Shown here piece after piece: positions 18,970-27,859 of a stretch of DNA of 64,000 bases (position 1 is its first letter; every line of letters starts with the position of its first letter). The notes beneath the pieces were generated by a model, which was given only the letters and a program-made list of their open reading frames with translations, was not told where the DNA came from and searched no databases. Source of the stretch: Rhodopirellula islandica (lineage in GTDB: Bacteria; Planctomycetota; Planctomycetia; Pirellulales; Pirellulaceae); contig NZ_LECT01000055.1 in assembly GCF_001027925.1 (NCBI RefSeq), forward strand, positions 1 through 64,000. Reading direction: 5' to 3'. Position numbers and translations under genes: made by a program.

Positions 18970-20975
18970 TACAGCGACGGGACTGAAATCCCAGCGCCAC
19001 CGCCAGAACGACTCATCGGCATTCGCGGCACTCCGATCCGGGGCGTTGGCCTGGGGAACGATCTCGCCTGGATCTCAATTCCAAACGGCTTTTCCAGTTC
19101 CCAGTTGGCAAGCTCCGCCCAGGGTGTTCCTCGATGCTCGCTGACGCACTCGCTCAGAACCTGGGTCGCGTGCTCGGCAAGGGCCGCCCCCGGCGAAGTG
19201 TTCATCCGCGAGGACGGCATGAAAGTCACCATGTTGGTGTCGGACTGAATCGCGTTCTTCGCTCGATCACAGGCCGCGATGTATTCATGGTACCGAGCCA
19301 TCGAAGCCAGCGACCTTCCGTGAGCCAGGCTGAATGCAGCTCGCCAACGTGCAGATTCTTCCCCCTCCAGCAAAGCTCGCCAATCGTTTGTCTGTGAATC
19401 CTCCAGCAATTGATCCAGCGCTTCCAACGCCTCTTCACTGCGAGCACGCTCGCGTTTGATCGCCACACTGAACCGAGACCGAAACTCGGCGGGGGTGACG
19501 TACATCGCTGTGAACTGAGTCGGATCGATCGGCGATCGCTTTCCCATGAACAACATCCGAGGCGCAGCGAGCTGCTCCTTTTCTTGCATCGTCCAATCGG
19601 CTGCCTGCACCACGAACGATCGCAACAGACTGCCCTGGACCGACAATCGCACGTCCGTGACCGAGCGATAACTCGGCATGTACTGTCGTAGTTTCCCAAC
19701 GTCGTACTGATCCGACACACCGTCGTCGTACAGCGTGAATGTCCCGCCGGTTTGCAACGCCAACCGAGTCAGCGCATACGGTCCAAAACCTGACAACACC
19801 CGTTCGCGATAGGCACTGCCATACCACGGCATCGCCGACACCGGTTGCATCTTCACGTTCTTCAGCGGCACATCCGCCTCATGCCAGTACGGCAAGAAGA
19901 TCCGCTGCGGCACCGCCGATTCCGGCCCTCGGTCCACGGTCAGGAAATACTCGGCTCCTCCACCGGCAGCGGGTGCGGTCCAACGTTGCAATCCCTTCTG
20001 CATGCCCATCACCGCGGTGGGCCCCAACACGTGCACCACTGCTTCGGACTTGCGACAATTCGCGATGGTGTACTCGAGTTTCTGCACGTCGTCGCCGGAT
20101 TCATCCGTCAACAACACCACCATCAAACGCTCCTTGCGTCGCTGCTTGGATCGGTAGTGTTCCAGGACACCGTCCACCGCCGCCATGGTGTTCTCAACGC
20201 CGCTGGTATCAACCGGCACTCGCGTCATCGCATCGATCGCATTGACGCCGACCAACGAAGGCCGGGAGACCTCTTGGATTCCTTTGCCGAATGCGACCAC
20301 GCTGCTGAACAAGCGATGTTTCTCGATCCCGTCCGAGGTGGCCGGCCGACTCAGTGCTCCAATCTCGTCATAAAATTCGCGAATTCGGCGAGCCATCCGG
20401 TCGCGGTTCAGCTGCAAACTGATGGACGCATCGAGCAACCACACCACCAACGTGTCGCCCTGTTTCAACTCGCCCCGAATCGCGTTTTCGACCGTCTGAG
20501 TCGCGGACTCAATCCCGTCGGCGGCGCCGATTTGTTCCGCGGTGGATTCACTTCGCTCCGTCGACTCAGATCCGCCGACCTCGGCCATCATCTTCCGGAT
20601 CGACGCCAAGCGTGTCTCGGGCGTCGGCAAAAGCTTCTCCAATGCCGAAGCCTCCACCCCTTCCGCCGACGGCATCAACTCCGGCAGATCCAACTCCGCG
20701 AGCTCCGAAGTCAACGACGTTTCAACAGGCTCGTCTTCCAAATCCGAATCGCCCAGTTCGGGCATTTCAATCGCAGCGATTGGCATCAATGAGAAACTTG
20801 ACTCCTGGTCGCCCAGGTCGGCAAAGCTGGCGGTGATCAATTGACCTTCGCGATCCATCCAGTCGGGAAAGACCCACAGCCCCATCACCAACAACGCGGC
20901 GGTGTGAAAGATCATCGAGATCAACCACGGATGATCTTTCAGGTGCTCTCGGATCTCTGCCAACGTGTTTCGCAT
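18969..20975 (-). CDS. Membrane-anchored von Willebrand factor A domain protein
   Basis: An N-terminal helix at residues ~18-36 (LISMIFHTAALLVMGLWVFP) anchors the protein. An acidic linker leads to a vWA domain at ~170-340 with the MIDAS motif D182-A-S184-I-S186 (VVWLLDASISLQLNRD) and later LMVVLLTDESGDDVQ. The C-terminal ~300 residues are unassigned. The start overlaps the upstream sulfatase stop as TGATG, so the two are coupled. The stop TAA lies at the edge of a repeat element and may be insertion-made. Such planctomycete vWA proteins are usually cell-envelope proteins of unknown ligand. Confidence 0.85.
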   Translation of the reverse strand: MRNTLAEIREHLKDHPWLISMIFHTAALLVMGLWVFPDWMDREGQLITASFADLGDQESSFSLMPIAAIEMPELGDSDLEDEPVETSLTSELAELDLPELMPSAEGVEASALEKLLPTPETRLASIRKMMAEVGGSESTERSESTAEQIGAADGIESATQTVENAIRGELKQGDTLVVWLLDASISLQLNRDRMARRIREFYDEIGALSRPATSDGIEKHRLFSSVVAFGKGIQEVSRPSLVGVNAIDAMTRVPVDTSGVENTMAAVDGVLEHYRSKQRRKERLMVVLLTDESGDDVQKLEYTIANCRKSEAVVHVLGPTAVMGMQKGLQRWTAPAAGGGAEYFLTVDRGPESAVPQRIFLPYWHEADVPLKNVKMQPVSAMPWYGSAYRERVLSGFGPYALTRLALQTGGTFTLYDDGVSDQYDVGKLRQYMPSYRSVTDVRLSVQGSLLRSFVVQAADWTMQEKEQLAAPRMLFMGKRSPIDPTQFTAMYVTPAEFRSRFSVAIKRERARSEEALEALDQLLEDSQTNDWRALLEGEESARWRAAFSLAHGRSLASMARYHEYIAACDRAKNAIQSDTNMVTFMPSSRMNTSPGAALAEHATQVLSECVSEHRGTPWAELANWELEKPFGIEIQARSFPRPTPRIGVPRMPMSRSGGGAGISVPSL

Positions 20976-22531
20976 CAGTCGAGCGCTCTGAGAGGGAATT
21001 GTTCGCTGGGAACATGCTGTTCCTTCGCGATTGCTTCGATCTGGGCCATCACATCCGGATGCGACGCACTCACGTCGGTGGACTCTGCCAAATCCTTCGA
21101 CAAGTCATACAGAGCAAACGCCGGCGGTTCGGTTTGGCCTTTCTTCAATCGCTTGGAAAGGTCTTTGCGGATCGCTTTCCAATTGCCGATCCGAATCGCC
21201 TGTTGGCCACTGTAACCGGGAAATTCCCAGTACAGAAATTCGTGAGCTTGCTGTGCGGCGTCGTCTCCATGAAGCAATGGCAAAAACGAGATGCCGTCCG
21301 TCGTGCTCGGATCCACTTCCACCCCAGCCGCTTCCGTCAGCGTTGGCAAGAAATCCCACCAAGCACCAATCCAATCAGAAGTCCGCCCCGCGGGCACCAC
21401 ACCGGTCTGACGAGCGATCATGGGCACGCGAATCCCGCCTTCATCGAGTTGCCCCTTCAAACCCTTCATGCCCGACGCCGAATCAAAGTAGTCGCTGTCC
21501 GATCCACCCAAGCGATCGTAGGTCGGGCCGTTGTCCGACGTGAACAGAATCAGTGTGTTCTCGCCCAATCCCAGTGAATCGATCAGGTCCACGATCTGGC
21601 CCACGCCTTCATCCATGCGTGTCACCATCGCGGCGTACCCCGCACGTGGACGTGGGTGCTTCAGATAACCGTGGTGCTCATACTCGGCTTCTTCGATCAC
21701 GCCGTCATACGCATCGACTTCTTCGTCAGGAACCTGAATCGAAAGGTGAGGCACCGCGAAGGGCAGGTACGCGAAGAAGGGCTGGGTCTTGTCTTCCGCC
21801 ACGCTTTGGCGAATGAAATCACACGCTTCGTTGACGAATTGATCCTGTGAATACGTCTCGCCATTCAATGTGCGATCGTTGCCCGGCTGAATCTCCTTGA
21901 CTCGGTTCCGCCACAGGAATTTTGGATAGTGGTTGTGAGCGTGGCGCTGGCAGTTGAAACCGTAAAACAGATCGAACCCTTGCTCGTTCGGGTCGCCTGT
22001 GGTTCCAAAGTGACCCAGCCCCCATTTGCCAAACGCGCCCGTTCGATAACCAACCGACTTCAAGTGCTCCGCAATCGTGACCTCATCAACCGGCAACGGG
22101 TACTGACCGGGAAATTCCAGTTTGAGCTCTTCGCGAACGACCGGATCGATTTTAGGATCTCCGTTGTTGCGGACATGCGCATGACCGGGATGCTTGCCCG
22201 TCATCAAACAACAACGACTCGGCGCGCAAACCGCATTGCCGGAATAGAAGTTCGTCAGCTTGATCCCTTCCGCCGCCAATTGGTCCAAGCGAGGCGTGCG
22301 AATTTTGGTTTGCCCATAGCTCCCTAACTCGCTGTATCCCAGGTCATCCGCCACGATCAACACAATGTTGGGACGCGGCGTGGATGAATCATCCCCTGCC
22401 CCAGACTCAGCGGCTTCAGCCCCCGCCGAAAACAGACTGGCCAATCCCACCACGCAACCAACGATCACGGTTGATTTCAGCTTGGACCAGGGGAACAGAC
22501 TTTGCGACGACATCGGGACGGCTTGATTCAT
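20975..22531 (-). CDS. Secreted sulfatase, Cys-type
   Basis: The protein hydrolyses sulfate esters after conversion of an active-site Cys to formylglycine. The Cys sits in [18 protein letters not shown] (C102 from the chosen start), matching CxPSR. The metal-binding Asp pair is in [20 protein letters not shown], and later IHCES-type segments include [14 protein letters not shown] and [14 protein letters not shown] signal peptide, [20 protein letters not shown], follows the start. The ATG at 22531 is preferred to the longer frame at 22579. The substrate is presumably a sulfated polysaccharide, inferred only from family and habitat. It is coupled to the downstream vWA gene. Confidence 0.93.
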   Translation of the reverse strand: MNQAVPMSSQSLFPWSKLKSTVIVGCVVGLASLFSAGAEAAESGAGDDSSTPRPNIVLIVADDLGYSELGSYGQTKIRTPRLDQLAAEGIKLTNFYSGNAVCAPSRCCLMTGKHPGHAHVRNNGDPKIDPVVREELKLEFPGQYPLPVDEVTIAEHLKSVGYRTGAFGKWGLGHFGTTGDPNEQGFDLFYGFNCQRHAHNHYPKFLWRNRVKEIQPGNDRTLNGETYSQDQFVNEACDFIRQSVAEDKTQPFFAYLPFAVPHLSIQVPDEEVDAYDGVIEEAEYEHHGYLKHPRPRAGYAAMVTRMDEGVGQIVDLIDSLGLGENTLILFTSDNGPTYDRLGGSDSDYFDSASGMKGLKGQLDEGGIRVPMIARQTGVVPAGRTSDWIGAWWDFLPTLTEAAGVEVDPSTTDGISFLPLLHGDDAAQQAHEFLYWEFPGYSGQQAIRIGNWKAIRKDLSKRLKKGQTEPPAFALYDLSKDLAESTDVSASHPDVMAQIEAIAKEQHVPSEQFPLRALD

Positions 22532-22721
22532 GATGCTTTTCAAATGGTGAAACGTTCGTTGGGCGAGGCGGCTTCGCAATCCACCAGTGTCGCCCCTGCC
22601 AATTCACCCGTCAAATCTCCCCGGTCGATTCCCACCGCAAAGCATCGCAAAGGGGCATTTCGAATCCTTTGCGGCTTCATATCCAAACCGAGCACTCCAG
22701 ATCGACTAACCGTTCCATTCT

Positions 22722-24140
22722 TCAGCGAATCGACGGTGACTCCTCAGGCAGTTTCCAATCCCGTGGCGGCCAACGTTCTGGCACCGGCAGCTGGGACTCA
22801 AACGCAGGTCCCACCAGTGATGCAAATCGCTTTGAAGATTCCTCCAAACCACGGACCACATCCCGGTCTGGATCCTCAACCGACTGGGTTTCATTCGGAT
22901 CCCGCTGCAAATCGAACAACTCGCCGTCCTTCCACTTCCATCGGTCCGAAACGACGGTGCTCGCATCCAACAAAATCATTCGCTCCTGCCGGGGTGCCTT
23001 CCCGGTCAACCAAGGCAACAGGTTCACGCCATCGAGCTGTCCGGGGGGCGAACCGCCCGCGGCCGCCACCATGGTCGGCCACAGGTCCACGTAGCTGGCA
23101 ACCGAATCAAACTTCGCAGCCGCAGGCAAAACAGCAGGCCAACGCATCACGGCCACCACACGAACGCCGCCTTCCCACGTCGTGAACTTGTTCCCCCGAA
23201 GTGGTTCATTGCTCCCACCATGCTTGGGATCGGCGCCATTGTCACTGTGAAAGACGACCAAGGTGTTTTCTCGCATCCCATTCCGATCGATCGCATCCAA
23301 GATGCGTCCAATCTGGCGATCCATTGCGGTCGTCATCGCCGCAAACGTTTGCCGAATGGAATTGCCTTTGCCGCGATCGCCATAGTTCAATGCATTCTCC
23401 CGCTTCGCGATTTTGCGGTCGGTATTGGGAGCCAACTTTCCATCCGGATCGAAACCGTAGGCGTCAAGATCCGACCGCTTCGCCTGCAGCGGTGAATGCG
23501 GTGCGTTGAACGCCACGTAGGCATACACCGGCCCTCCGTTCGCGTTCCGATCGATGAAATCCACCACCGCGTCACCAATCAAATCCGTCGAGTAACCTTC
23601 CTCTTGGACGCTGTCGTGATCGCGATGCCAATCCAACTCGGCAAAACGTTCGCGACGGAAATAATCAATCGCACCGTTGTAGTGGCCGTAAAACTCCGTC
23701 ATCCCATGGCGAAGCGGATGAAACAAAGTCGACGCCAGCCCCAAGTGCCACTTGCCAAACATCGCTCGATGCTCGTAGCCAAGCTTCGAAAGACGCTCTG
23801 GAATTGTTTCCAGCTCCGGCGGCAAGCCATGTCGCTTCGTCGGTGAGACCACACCACCCCACATTCCAAATCGAAACGGATACAAACCAGTCAGCACGCC
23901 TGCGCGAGTCGGCGAGCAAATGGGAGTCACGTAAAACCGGTTGAGAATCACCGATTCACTGGCCAGCCGATCGATGTTGGGCGTACGGATGTCGCTGCCG
24001 TGAAAGCCGACGTCATTCCACCCCAAATCATCCGCGACGATGTGAATGATGTGCGGTGATTGGATTTCGTCATTGGGCTCGGCGGACACATCCGCCCCTG
24101 CCATCAGAACGCCGAGAGTGACTGCGAGTGGACATTTCAT
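22722..24140 (-). CDS. Secreted arylsulfatase-like enzyme, Cys-type
   Basis: Family S1 layout: IIHIVADDLGWNDVGFHGSD with metal Asp residues, then VTPICSPTRAGVLTGLYPFR with the formylglycine Cys (C75 from the chosen start), AMFGKWHLGLAS, LVVFHSDNGADPKHGGSNE and LWPTMVAAAGG. The signal peptide is MKCPLAVTLGVLMAGADVSA. The frame runs up to 24275 without better support. The CSPTR form and the FRFGMWGGV segment resemble arylsulfatase B/I-type enzymes. It lies 190 bases upstream of, and on the same strand as, the other sulfatase. Confidence 0.93.
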   Translation of the reverse strand: MKCPLAVTLGVLMAGADVSAEPNDEIQSPHIIHIVADDLGWNDVGFHGSDIRTPNIDRLASESVILNRFYVTPICSPTRAGVLTGLYPFRFGMWGGVVSPTKRHGLPPELETIPERLSKLGYEHRAMFGKWHLGLASTLFHPLRHGMTEFYGHYNGAIDYFRRERFAELDWHRDHDSVQEEGYSTDLIGDAVVDFIDRNANGGPVYAYVAFNAPHSPLQAKRSDLDAYGFDPDGKLAPNTDRKIAKRENALNYGDRGKGNSIRQTFAAMTTAMDRQIGRILDAIDRNGMRENTLVVFHSDNGADPKHGGSNEPLRGNKFTTWEGGVRVVAVMRWPAVLPAAAKFDSVASYVDLWPTMVAAAGGSPPGQLDGVNLLPWLTGKAPRQERMILLDASTVVSDRWKWKDGELFDLQRDPNETQSVEDPDRDVVRGLEESSKRFASLVGPAFESQLPVPERWPPRDWKLPEESPSIR

Positions 24141-24360
24141 TCGCACAACGCACGCGCATTGGTGAAAGAGATTTCGAAGTCGATTCCCCATGCCCATCCC
24201 CTCTCCCATCTTCCCAAAAAACACTTTGCTGTCCCGCCGCCAATCCTTCTCCACACCAAGATAGCAACGTCGCACCCCAAGCGGTTTCGCTCACTCAACG
24301 GACCACCCCGGTGAACCGGCGTGCCGCGTCAGGTTTCGTTGTCACCGTCAACACCGCCCA

Positions 24361-24440
24361 GGGTAACCAACTGACTGGGTAACCAACTGACTGGGTAACC
24401 AATTGACAGGGTAACCAATTGACAGAGCAACCAATTGACT
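24361..24440. repeat. Five tandem copies of a 16-bp unit
   Basis: Five head-to-tail units of 16 bases fill the interval: GGGTAACCAACTGACT twice, GGGTAACCAATTGACA twice, then GAGCAACCAATTGACT. A sixth partial GGGG follows. The period is not a multiple of three and no gene covers it. It lies directly upstream of a transposase remnant, in the 640-base gap between the sulfatase and the cassette array. Confidence 0.9.
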
Positions 24441-24459
24441 GGGGTGCCATTGCCAAGTG

Positions 24460-24708
24460 ATGCCTCGGCAAGTGACAACGCCACCTCGTGCCGACGAAGC
24501 GGGCGGACTGCACCACGTCTTGAATCACGGTCATCGACGAGCGGAGATCTTTCACCAGGACGCTGCTCACTACCACACCCGTGGCATGGGCCCTGTCTAT
24601 CAACAACGCGACAACAGCTTTCCGATCCAGGATGACGAACACTTCTTGGTTGTCTGCCGGCATCCCGCCGAAGCCACTTCGGAAACCATGTTTGGTCACT
24701 TTCACTGA
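24460..24708 (+). pseudogene. REP-associated tyrosine transposase (RAYT) remnant, internally deleted and 3' truncated
   Basis: The reading frame begins with the family N-terminus (PPRADEAGGLHHVLNHGH, then RRAEIFHQDA) and jumps directly to HYHTRGMGPVYQQRDNSF and PIQDDEHFLVVCR. The region between, which in full-length relatives carries the PNHWH-type HUH motif, is missing. After VVCR similarity ends and the frame closes after 15 unrelated residues. The same internal junction occurs in the copy at 36846. It cannot be an active transposase. Confidence 0.8.
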
Positions 24709-24821
24709 CATCATCCGCCGATGCCACGGCCATCTCGAAGCCTGCGGGTGTCATCAGAAGGACACCCTGGAATGGCAACATTGCCGCAGCAACGCGCAGC
24801 CGTTAAGATTTCCAACACGCG

Positions 24822-24924
24822 AGTGAGTTGAGTGATATTGGTCAAACACCCCAACTCACTTGCCCCGTATCACGCGATTTCCCGAATACGACCCTACTGA
24901 GCAGGGTTGAATCTATTGTTCTGC
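24822..24924. other. Left boundary of the cassette array; possible attI or decayed attC
   Basis: The first cassette opens with GTTCTGC at 24918-24924, the reverse complement of the GCAGAAC that ends it. Upstream is an inverted repeat, AGTGAGTTG at 24822-24830 and CAACTCACT at 24852-24860, but the arm pattern of the intact attC sites is not visible. This could be an attI site whose integrase was lost, or a degenerate attC. No integrase gene lies between here and the sulfatase. Confidence 0.4.
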
Positions 24925-24942
24925 CATTGAATCGGATCGCGT

Positions 24943-25656
24943 ATGCTGCGACTTAAACGCTTCATTCGATTCCGACTGGCTTCGCTTCTAGCGTTAACCG
25001 CGTTTGCTGCAATCTGGATCGCGGCAACCATTCGACCGCTTGGATACCTTGCCGACGCTGAACGCATACGCAAACTTGGAGGGCGCGTTGCACTTCGTCA
25101 CACCGACTTAGGCATTACCGGAGTTCCCTATCTCCTATTTTGTGGAGTCACGGATCGACGCACTGAGCTTCCCTGTATTCTGACGCTCGACGAACGATGC
25201 CCTTCATCTGCACCAGTGCTGCGGATCGCGGGACGCATCCCGACACTCACATCGCTTGACCTAACACGATCTGACGTGGACGACAATTCCTTTGCTTTAC
25301 TCGCCCCGCTACGTAACGTCCAGGACATTCGTGTTCAGGGTCGTCCGCTGACCAACAAGAGTATGCTTATCGTCGGTCGATGGACCGATTTGCGTTCTGC
25401 TTCCTTTCATGGCGCCGACATCGACGATGAAGGTGTCGCTAACTTGGCCAATTGCGAACGGCTTACCGAACTCTCACTTCGCAGTACAAAACTGACCGAC
25501 CGATCCGTTGGATCATTGATTTCTCTCACACGCCTCCAACGTTTAGACGTTTCTCATTGCGGATTGCCTGATGCAGCGATACAACAATTAATGTCTGCGT
25601 TATCGAACTGCGACGTAGAGACTCGTGATCCGTGGGACGTGCAGGCAGAACAATGA
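24943..25656 (+). CDS. Cassette 1: membrane-anchored leucine-rich repeat protein
   Basis: The 237-residue protein opens with a basic stretch and one membrane helix (RFRLASLLALTAFAAIWIAA), a leader style common in planctomycete LRR proteins. Residues ~90-230 hold LRR units such as LTSLDLTRSDVDDNSFALL, LTELSLRSTKLTDRSVGSL and LQRLDVSHCGLPDAAIQQL. The LRR region is probably exposed outside the cytoplasmic membrane and binds a ligand; which one is unknown. Its last codons overlap the attC core (GCAGAAC at 25645), as is usual for integron cassette genes. Confidence 0.8.
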   Translation: MLRLKRFIRFRLASLLALTAFAAIWIAATIRPLGYLADAERIRKLGGRVALRHTDLGITGVPYLLFCGVTDRRTELPCILTLDERCPSSAPVLRIAGRIPTLTSLDLTRSDVDDNSFALLAPLRNVQDIRVQGRPLTNKSMLIVGRWTDLRSASFHGADIDDEGVANLANCERLTELSLRSTKLTDRSVGSLISLTRLQRLDVSHCGLPDAAIQQLMSALSNCDVETRDPWDVQAEQ

Positions 25657-25735
25657 CATGCACGGGAGCACGGCTTGCGGCGTTTTTCGCAATGGATAGT
25701 CAACCTTCCGTGCCCCGTGATGCCCGCCGTTCCCC
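25645..25735 (+). other. attC site 1, intact
   Basis: The left core is GCAGAAC, then 8 bases, an unpaired G, CACGGG, an unpaired A and GCACGG. After a loop the right arm is CCGTGC, CCCGTG, 9 bases and GTTCCCC. The arms pair perfectly apart from the two extra left-arm bases, which are the strand-selection signature of integron attC sites. Total length is 91 bases. Confidence 0.88.
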
Positions 25736-25750
25736 GATCGTAAATACTGA

Positions 25751-26167
25751 ATGTCCCGCTACACGACAATGATCACCGTCGTTGCTTGGCTGCTCACCGT
25801 GCCCACGGGGTGCGGTCCAACGGCACCGTCTGTGGCGAATGGTCCACCAGTTGTTTCATGGAACCATCTCCAAACCGAAAACTGGCGATACGAGCTTCAG
25901 GACCAGAAGCGCATCGCGAATTATTCCTTCGGCAGCAATGGGGGCGTTCTTTGGACTGAAGGCACGAAGCGCGGTGGCATTCACGAGGAGGCTGCACTTG
26001 GTGGGCAATGGTACATTGACGACGCTGGCGATCTGATCATCACCGACGAAAATCACTCGCAGTCATACCGAACGTTGCAACTTGTATCGTTGACTGTGAC
26101 CGATGCGACTGTTTTGGACGCCGACACAGGCGTAACCGAACTGTATTCACGACGATACCGACCATGA
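25751..26167 (+). CDS. Cassette 2: small putative lipoprotein
   Basis: The 138-residue protein has an N-terminal hydrophobic leader ending in a Cys (MITVVAWLLTVPTGC). The residues before the Cys are a weak lipobox, so it may be a lipoprotein or simply secreted. The mature part is beta-rich (RIANYSFGSNGGVLWTEG, GGQWYIDDAGDLIITDENHS), resembling small lipocalin-like or META-like folds, but I recognise no family. It lies 15 bases after the GTTCCCC core; the matching GGGGAAC is at 26172, five bases beyond the stop. Confidence 0.7.
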   Translation: MSRYTTMITVVAWLLTVPTGCGPTAPSVANGPPVVSWNHLQTENWRYELQDQKRIANYSFGSNGGVLWTEGTKRGGIHEEAALGGQWYIDDAGDLIITDENHSQSYRTLQLVSLTVTDATVLDADTGVTELYSRRYRP

Positions 26168-26171
26168 AAAC

Positions 26172-26187
26172 GGGGAACAATCCCGAT
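26172..26187 (+). other. attC site 2, left part, split by a group II intron
   Basis: GGGGAAC at 26172-26178 is the exact reverse complement of GTTCCCC, which opens this cassette at 25729. The left arm is interrupted after about nine bases by intron sequence beginning CGGGATAGGGGCCC (the 3' end of a minus-strand intron). Confidence 0.75.
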
Positions 26188-26860
26188 CGGGATAGGGGCC
26201 CGGTTGCCCGGGACCCCTCCCACACCACCTAGCATGCGGGACCGCACTAGGCGGTTGAGCACGAGTTTCAAATCAGCGCGTCGCCGCGATGACCCAAGCC
26301 ATTGGACCGACAGCTTCGCCGCTAAGAGATTGCCATACGGCAACGGCTCCTTCGCGAGATGAAGTCGATACGTGCTTGCTCGTTCCCTTCAGGCCTTCGC
26401 GTCGCCGTTGGTTTCGGCGGATCGCTACTATGCCCTCTGCTGACTTCTCTTTGCACGGGCATACGTTACCGCATTCCGCCCCGCCTTTCGGGCAAGCCCT
26501 ACTCACGGGTACGCATCGAGATCTCCCCAAATAAGGGACGTCCTTGATCGCTCAAGGACACGTGATCTGTCCCCGCCCAAGTGCTTGATCTACCTACGCT
26601 CTTTCTTCCGGTTCGGCTTCTCGGTCAGCAGCCCGATCGCCTGGAGTCGTCGGCCTCGTATCAAGTTTCTGTACGTCACCTGGCGGGTCTTGGCGAGAAG
26701 ATGTCCAGCGACGATTCTTTGCTGGCTTACCGATCATCTTCGCAGGCTTCCTCCCCACGGTTTGTCACCTCCCCGCAGTTGCCCTCGCCTCGTACTGTCT
26801 TTCTTCAGAGTTACATTTGGTATACTGCCTCGTCGGGAAAGAAACCGGAACTAAGTACAG
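26188..26860 (-). mobile_element. Group IIC-type intron remnant A1 (no reverse transcriptase, 5' end missing)
   Basis: Read on the minus strand, the 3' part contains a domain V-like hairpin in which ACCGCCTAG pairs with CTAGGTGGT around a short GC inner stem, then a GC-rich domain VI hairpin with a GCAA loop and the end CTATCCCG. The rest matches intron copy B (31034-31918), except that the last ~55 bases of the 5' end are replaced by a palindromic repeat at 26861. No reverse transcriptase domain is encoded. Placement in an attC arm fits group IIC-attC introns. Confidence 0.75.
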
Positions 26861-26929
26861 CCAAGAAAAGGGGACGGGGGTCAAAAACAACGCATCACGC
26901 CAATTGACCCCCGTCCCCTTTTCCGAGTC
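26861..26929. repeat. 69-bp REP-like palindrome, copy 1
   Basis: AAAAGGGGACGGGGGTCAA (26866-26884) pairs with TTGACCCCCGTCCCCTTTT (26904-26922), a perfect 19-bp stem with a 19-base loop. The full 69 bases recur exactly at 27094-27162. Long GGGGACGGGGTCA palindromes are typical of REP sequences mobilised by RAYT transposases, and RAYT remnants are present nearby. Confidence 0.85.
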
Positions 26930-27472
26930 CGAGTTCTGGCGGGATCTCGCTCATGCCAGTATTGGGACCGAAAACGGTGATCCAAAACAAGATCGATTTG
27001 CAAAATCATTGCACCGACTTGTGAACGGTTACCCCGACGCGTCAGCGAGGATTTGCTTTGGAACTGAATTTCACAACCCGACGCGTCAGCGGGCCAAGAA
27101 AAGGGGACGGGGGTCAAAAACAACGCATCACGCCAATTGACCCCCGTCCCCTTTTCCGAGTCGTCACCACCATCGCGGTCAAGTCCAAGCGGCCGCCTGC
27201 TTCAGCTAAGCAGTCTCGAAGCAACCGCCGAACTCGCGTTCGTGCATGATCCGACAGGACAGTTGAGACCAACTGTTCTTCTCTGCTGCGTTTGTACGGC
27301 AACACCACCAGGCCAATGTCCTCGACGTCGTCAGCCAGGCCTGTGGGAAAGATCGAAAACCGGGGCAACCGCTTCCAATCCATCGTCCGCCCAACGAAAT
27401 GTCCTCCCCTGCCCTGCCCAATTCACAAAGTGGCTGGCACCTTACGAGTTCCCGCTGGCACCTTACGAGTTC
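26930..27472. other. Intervening segment between intron remnants; no supported gene
   Basis: The first 164 bases are bracketed by the two REP-like palindromes and contain CCGACGCGTCAGCG twice (near 27033 and 27077). From 27163 a minus-strand open frame of about 70 codons (ADDVEDIGLVVLPYKRSREE...) looks protein-like but has no start, stop or neighbour of its own. It may be a fragment of a lost cassette gene. No attC core can be placed here. Confidence 0.4.
27094..27162. repeat. 69-bp REP-like palindrome, copy 2
   Basis: It is identical over 69 bases to the copy at 26861, in the same orientation, with the 19-bp stem at 27099-27117 and 27137-27155. The direct repeat brackets 164 bases of otherwise unique DNA. 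Confidence 0.85.
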
Positions 27473-27473
27473 C
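27433..27473. repeat. Tandem duplication of a 20-bp word
   Basis: GCTGGCACCTTACGAGTTCC occurs at 27433-27452 and again at 27454-27473 (period 21). The second copy ends exactly where similarity to the group II intron 5' half begins, so the duplication marks a junction. Confidence 0.8.
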
Positions 27474-27756
27474 GACGGGCCTGGAGTCGTCGGCCTCGTA
27501 TCAAGTTTCTGTACGTCACCTGGCGGGGCTTGGCGAGAAGATGTCCAGCGACGATTCTTTGCTGGCTTACCGATCATCTTCGCAGGCTTCCTCCCCACGG
27601 TTTGTCACCTCCCCGCAGTTGCTCCGGGTTGCTTGGTGAACGGCCTCGTACCGTTATTCTTCAGAGCTGCATTTGGTAGACTGACTCCTTGAAAAGAAAC
27701 CGGAACGAAGTACAGGGGACTTGCCCCCCACAAGATCACGCCCATGCCGGGCGTAC
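27473..27756 (-). mobile_element. Group IIC-type intron remnant A2 (5' half only)
   Basis: The minus strand starts GTACGCCCGGCATGGGC and continues with GTGATCTTGTGGGG and CAAGTCC, matching the order of conserved blocks at the 5' end of group IIC introns such as B.h.I1. It then follows intron copy B to about 27473, where similarity stops. The 3' half with domains V/VI is missing. The 5' exon side is an attC right arm at 27757. Confidence 0.75.
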
Positions 27757-27832
27757 TGCACACAGAGCGGCGAGCCCGCGTTTTTTGATGGTTGATATTA
27801 CTCTCGCCGTCCGGTGCCAGCGAACGTTACCC
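27757..27832 (+). other. attC right half, split by intron A2
   Basis: GCGGCGAG and CTCGCCG form the inner stem, followed by TCCGGTG, nine bases and the core GTTACCC at 27826-27832. This is the spacing seen in intact sites. The left arm ends in the intron 5' boundary, so the site has lost or separated its left core. Confidence 0.7.
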
Positions 27833-27859
27833 GACTGCAATCGCTCCAAAACCTTCCCT

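Noticed and set aside
24361-24440. CRISPR array
   Set aside because: Repeats are directly adjacent with no spacers and there are no cas genes.
27114-27383. Minus-strand frame of 89 codons between the intron remnants
   Set aside because: Its end is inside the palindromic repeat and it has no attC, start or neighbour; at most a fragment.
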